DNA of 64,000 nt, taken from assembly GCF_002338065.1 (NCBI RefSeq), contig NZ_DDHJ01000014.1:62001-126000 (forward strand), read 5' to 3'. Positions 61,213-64,000 of this stretch are shown piece by piece. The position numbers and the translations under genes are program-made. The stretch's first letter is position 1; each line of letters opens with the position of its first letter. The notes under the pieces are model-generated. The model had not been told where the DNA came from. It ran no database searches and was given only the letters and a program-made list of their open reading frames with translations. This DNA comes from Pseudomonas sp. UBA1879. Lineage in GTDB: Bacteria; Pseudomonadota; Gammaproteobacteria; Pseudomonadales; Pseudomonadaceae.

Positions 61213-61401
61213 ATGAAGCCTCTTTTACGGTTTTTTGTTTTTATGTCCCGTGCAACCCATGGCGGGCAGCGAGCAGGTGCCGCGACGGCTCTACGTAGCG
61301 GCAGACCGGACTGAGGATGGCATGCTGCCGAATCCCGCGCCAGTGCGTGAGCGACGTTTGTACCAACAAAAACGTGCCTTATCCGACAGAACGACCCGTA
61401 T

Positions 61402-62550
61402 TTACGCCAACAACGGTGGCAGCGCCTTATTCAAGGCCAGTTTGTCCAGCACTGCAGTACCGGTAAGCGCATAACCCACCAGGTTTCCGCGCGCGTCGTG
61501 GCACAGCGCTTTAATGTCCGCCCCCTGCCCTTCAACGCTCCAGACCCCTTCCAGGCCCTTTGGCACGGGAGAAATCACCAGCGGACACACCGGGGTTTTG
61601 ACCGTCACCGGCATTGGCCCGTATTTCACCGCTGTCGGGGTTCCCGCCAGGGTTTGCGCGAGCGCGCGGGCACCACTCATTAGCGGCATGACATACAGCA
61701 GGTTGAGGCCGTCGACCTCGGCGCAATCCCCCAGCGCATAGATGTTGGCGTGTGACGTCTTGAGATGACGATCGACCACCACGCCTCGCCCCGTTTCCAG
61801 GCCAGCAGCTGCCGCCAGATCGACACGCGGGCGCAACCCGATGGCGGAGACCACCAGATCGCATTGCACGACTTCGCCGTCGGACAAATGCGCTTGGAGG
61901 CCGTTGTCACTGCGCACCAGCCGGGTCAGCACGGGCCCCAAATGAAAGCGCGCGCCGAACGCCTCCAGACCGGCTTGCACGGCTGACGCGGCAGCGGGAT
62001 GCAACAGGGTCGGCATGACCTGTTCGCAGGGCGCGACAAGATCGACGTCATACCCACCCAGAATGAGGTCGTTGGCGAACTCGCAGCCAATCAGGCCGAC
62101 GCCCAGAATCAGCACATGACGCTTGCCTGCCGCCGCGGCACGAAAACGTGCGTAATCCTCAAGATCGTTGATGGGGAAGATCGAATCGCTGGCGTCGCCC
62201 TCAACCGGCACGCGCACGGTTTCGGCACCCCACGCCAGGATCAGGTCGCGGTAGTAAACCGACTCTTCGCCTATCCAAAGCCGCTTGTGGCCTGGGTCGA
62301 TGCCGCTGACACGCGTGTGAGTGCGCACCTCGGCCTTCAGTTGTTCGGCCATCGCACCGGGTTCGGCCATGCTGAGGCCGTCGGCTTCCTTATTCTTGCC
62401 AAAGCCGGTGGAGAGCATGGGCTTGGAGTAGGAGCGACCGTCATCGGCGGTGATCAGCAACAACGGGGTTTCGCCATCGAGCTTGCGAAATTCGCGGGCC
62501 AGGTTGTACCCCGCCAGACCAGTACCGATGATCACCACAGGCGCGTTCAT
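61402..62550 (-). CDS. Rubredoxin-NAD+ reductase
   Basis: The 382-residue FAD/NAD(P) oxidoreductase has an N-terminal FAD fold (VVIIGTGLAGYNLAREFRKL), an NAD fold (HVLILGVGLIGCEFANDLIL) and a C-terminal FAD-binding NIYALGDCAEVDG. It transfers electrons from NADH to rubredoxin for alkane hydroxylation or oxidative-stress reduction. The start at 62550 is preceded by GGAG. It lies 33 bp downstream of the rubredoxin gene, forming an operon with it. Confidence 0.93.
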   Translation of the reverse strand: MNAPVVIIGTGLAGYNLAREFRKLDGETPLLLITADDGRSYSKPMLSTGFGKNKEADGLSMAEPGAMAEQLKAEVRTHTRVSGIDPGHKRLWIGEESVYYRDLILAWGAETVRVPVEGDASDSIFPINDLEDYARFRAAAAGKRHVLILGVGLIGCEFANDLILGGYDVDLVAPCEQVMPTLLHPAAASAVQAGLEAFGARFHLGPVLTRLVRSDNGLQAHLSDGEVVQCDLVVSAIGLRPRVDLAAAAGLETGRGVVVDRHLKTSHANIYALGDCAEVDGLNLLYVMPLMSGARALAQTLAGTPTAVKYGPMPVTVKTPVCPLVISPVPKGLEGVWSVEGQGADIKALCHDARGNLVGYALTGTAVLDKLALNKALPPLLA

Positions 62551-62583
62551 GCATTTCTCCACATCAGACAGAAAAACAGAAAA

Positions 62584-62751
62584 TCAGGCGATTTCGATCA
62601 TTTCAAAATCCAGCTTGCCAACGCCGCAATCAGGGCAGAGCCAGTCTTCCGGCACGTCTTCCCAGAGGGTGCCGGGTGCAATGCCGTCATCAGGCCAACC
62701 CTCGGCTTCGTTGTAAATCAGGCCACAGACAATGCATTGCCACTTTTTCAT
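62584..62751 (-). CDS. Rubredoxin
   Basis: The 55-residue iron-binding protein reads MKKWQCIVCGLIYNEAEGWP then DDGIAPGTLWEDVP, with the two Fe(Cys)4 half-sites CIVCG and CPDCG. It relays single electrons from the downstream reductase. It is shorter than 60 codons and easily missed. P. aeruginosa has two tandem rubredoxins at this locus, whereas only one is present here. Confidence 0.96.
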   Translation of the reverse strand: MKKWQCIVCGLIYNEAEGWPDDGIAPGTLWEDVPEDWLCPDCGVGKLDFEMIEIA

Positions 62752-62952
62752 CGGTCGGTTCTCTCGGTTTTCAGGCTAGACAGGCCAGACGTTCGGCGGT
62801 GATCGCACTTTTTACGAATGGGACAGGGCGTTTTACTGATCGGCGGGCGATGACGCAAGTTTCATCGACACCCATCAACGGCTCCAGTCGTCGGCCAGAA
62901 TCGTCAATCATGCTAAGCTCGCCGCCTCGATTGCTGCCAACATTTGCCCACC

Positions 62953-63528
62953 GTGACTCAGCAAAATCCCCCTTGTCCGTCCCCTGAATGGCTGTCGCGC
63001 GATCAACTGATCGAAGCGCCTGAGCCTGTCATGCTCAAGTGGCTGTTCCACGAAGATTCCCTGACCCGCCGCCTGACCCGCCTTTCCGAAAACGCCTTTA
63101 GCGTGGTGCCGCTGCACGAAGGCTGGCAACGCCTGCGCGACGATGAGTGCGCCGCGTTGCAACTCCCAAACGGGAGCGAGGGCTGGGTGCGGGAAGTCTA
63201 TCTGCTGGGTCATGGCGAAAAATGGGTGTTCGCCCGCAGCGTCGCCGGGCGTGTTGCCCTTGAACGAGACGGTCTGCACATGGACCAACTCGGCACGCGT
63301 TCGCTGGGTGAATTGCTGTTCAGCGACCGGGCGTTCACGCGCGGCCCGCTGCAGATCTGCCAGTACCCCGCGCCATGGCTGCCGGATGCCGATGTCGAGC
63401 CGGGGCTGTGGGGCCGCCGCTCCTGCTTCAGCCGTGGGCCGTTGAGCATTTTGGTGGCTGAGGTGTTTTTACCGACTGTCTGGCGGGCCATCGCTCACGT
63501 TACCGACGCTAACAAGGAGCGCCCCTGA
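62953..63528 (+). CDS. ubiC: Chorismate lyase
   Basis: The 191-residue enzyme releases 4-hydroxybenzoate and pyruvate from chorismate, the first step of ubiquinone synthesis. Landmarks are SLTRRLTRLSENAFSVVPLHEGW, REVYLLGHGEKWVFARSV and WGRRSCFSRGPLSILVAEVFLP. The start is uncertain: GTG at 62953 or TTG at 62944, neither with a good Shine-Dalgarno. The stop codon overlaps the ubiA start by one base (TGATG), so translation is coupled. Confidence 0.92.
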   Translation: MTQQNPPCPSPEWLSRDQLIEAPEPVMLKWLFHEDSLTRRLTRLSENAFSVVPLHEGWQRLRDDECAALQLPNGSEGWVREVYLLGHGEKWVFARSVAGRVALERDGLHMDQLGTRSLGELLFSDRAFTRGPLQICQYPAPWLPDADVEPGLWGRRSCFSRGPLSILVAEVFLPTVWRAIAHVTDANKERP

Positions 63529-64000
63529 TGTACCTGTCGCTGCTTAAATCCCTCAATCGACTGCATCCCAGGGCGTGGGATTTCATTCAACTGATGCGCC
63601 TGGAAAAACCCATCGGCATTTATCTGCTGCTGTGGCCGACGCTGTGGGCGCTGTGGATTGCCGGTAAAGGCTCACCCTCGGTGGCCAATGTGTTGATTTT
63701 CGTGATCGGCGTGTTTCTGATGCGCGCTGCCGGTTGCGTGATCAATGACTTCGCAGATCGCAAGGTCGACGGGCACGTCAAACGCACCGAACAGCGTCCG
63801 CTGGCCAGCGGCAAGGTCACGTCGAAAGAGGCGCTGATCCTGTTCGCAATTCTGGTCGCGCTGAGCTTCGGCCTGGTGTTGCTGACCAACGCCACCACGA
63901 TCTGGCTGTCATTTGGGGGCTTGGCGCTGGCAGCAACGTACCCGTTCATGAAGCGCTACACCTACTACCCGCAGGTGGTACTGGGCGCGGCATTCTCGTG
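63528..64000 (+). CDS. ubiA: 4-hydroxybenzoate octaprenyltransferase, N-terminal part (cut by window end)
   Basis: The visible 157 residues begin MYLSLLKSLNRLHPRAWDFI. They include hydrophobic helices and the Asp-rich prenyl-diphosphate motif NDFADRKVDGHVKRTEQRPL. The membrane enzyme attaches the polyprenyl tail to 4-hydroxybenzoate made by UbiC. The reading frame runs off the end of the window. Confidence 0.95.
   Translation, partial: MYLSLLKSLNRLHPRAWDFIQLMRLEKPIGIYLLLWPTLWALWIAGKGSPSVANVLIFVIGVFLMRAAGCVINDFADRKVDGHVKRTEQRPLASGKVTSKEALILFAILVALSFGLVLLTNATTIWLSFGGLALAATYPFMKRYTYYPQVVLGAAFS

Overview
This window is a stretch of a Pseudomonas chromosome, about 60% GC by eye, from the fluorescens/syringae-like side of the genus. 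The diagnosis rests on gene content and order. It carries sutA, glnK-amtB, ubiK, yifB, rep, xpt, the dad operon with lrp, a pauR-type polyamine regulator with pauB- and pauC-like genes, rpmBG, radC-coaBC-dut-algC-argB, pyrE-crc, rph-yicC-gmk-rpoZ-spoT-ridA, oxyR-recG, rubredoxin and its reductase, and ubiC-ubiA. This order matches the conserved pseudomonad backbone as I remember it. The many REP/REPIN inverted repeats are also typical of the genus. The species cannot be named from the sequence alone.

Layout. 1-6.4 kb: the end of a HAD phosphatase gene, sutA, yjbQ, the nitrogen operon glnK-amtB (with a good sigma54 promoter and NtrC-like site), ubiK, a damaged higBA toxin-antitoxin pair, and yifB. 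6.5-13.1 kb: a Cache chemoreceptor, a LysR regulator divergent from a MATE exporter, and a GGDEF/EAL protein. 13.2-20 kb: rep, xpt, a probable sulfide/sulfite pair (persulfide-dioxygenase-like MBL enzyme and TauE exporter), and a CoA-transferase-family gene. 20-34 kb: a DUF2845 protein, cytochrome c5, and an amino-acid and polyamine catabolic district (pauR-like regulator, dadA-ridA-dadX, lrp, pauB-like oxidoreductase, MocR regulator, pauC/kauB-like aldehyde dehydrogenase, cupin), with a phospholipase-D lipoprotein and an MFS transporter between them. 34-45 kb: rpmBG, a peptide-binding protein, radC, coaBC, dut, a long algC with a membrane-anchored N-terminal extension, argB, pyrE and crc. 45-53 kb: a nonsense-disrupted DUF4870 gene, rph, yicC-gmk, rpoZ-spoT-ridA, a lipoprotein and a small epimerase. 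53-64 kb: exbB-exbD-tonB, oxyR, recG, a YbaK-HDOD fusion, an HU protein, rubredoxin and its reductase, ubiC, and the start of ubiA.

Most genes are housekeeping or metabolic, and I see no prophage, CRISPR array, rRNA, tRNA, or intact insertion sequence. The accessory signal is subtle. There are two genes broken by single in-frame stop codons (higB and the DUF4870 gene). There are about twelve REPIN-type inverted repeats in three sequence families, one of which supplies the stop codon of a neighbouring gene. Several sharp palindromic operator candidates lie in divergent intergenic regions. I did not find a convincing, wholly new multi-gene system. The strongest leads are the sensor-like N-terminus on AlgC, the decayed toxin with an intact antitoxin and operator, and the uncharacterised operators.
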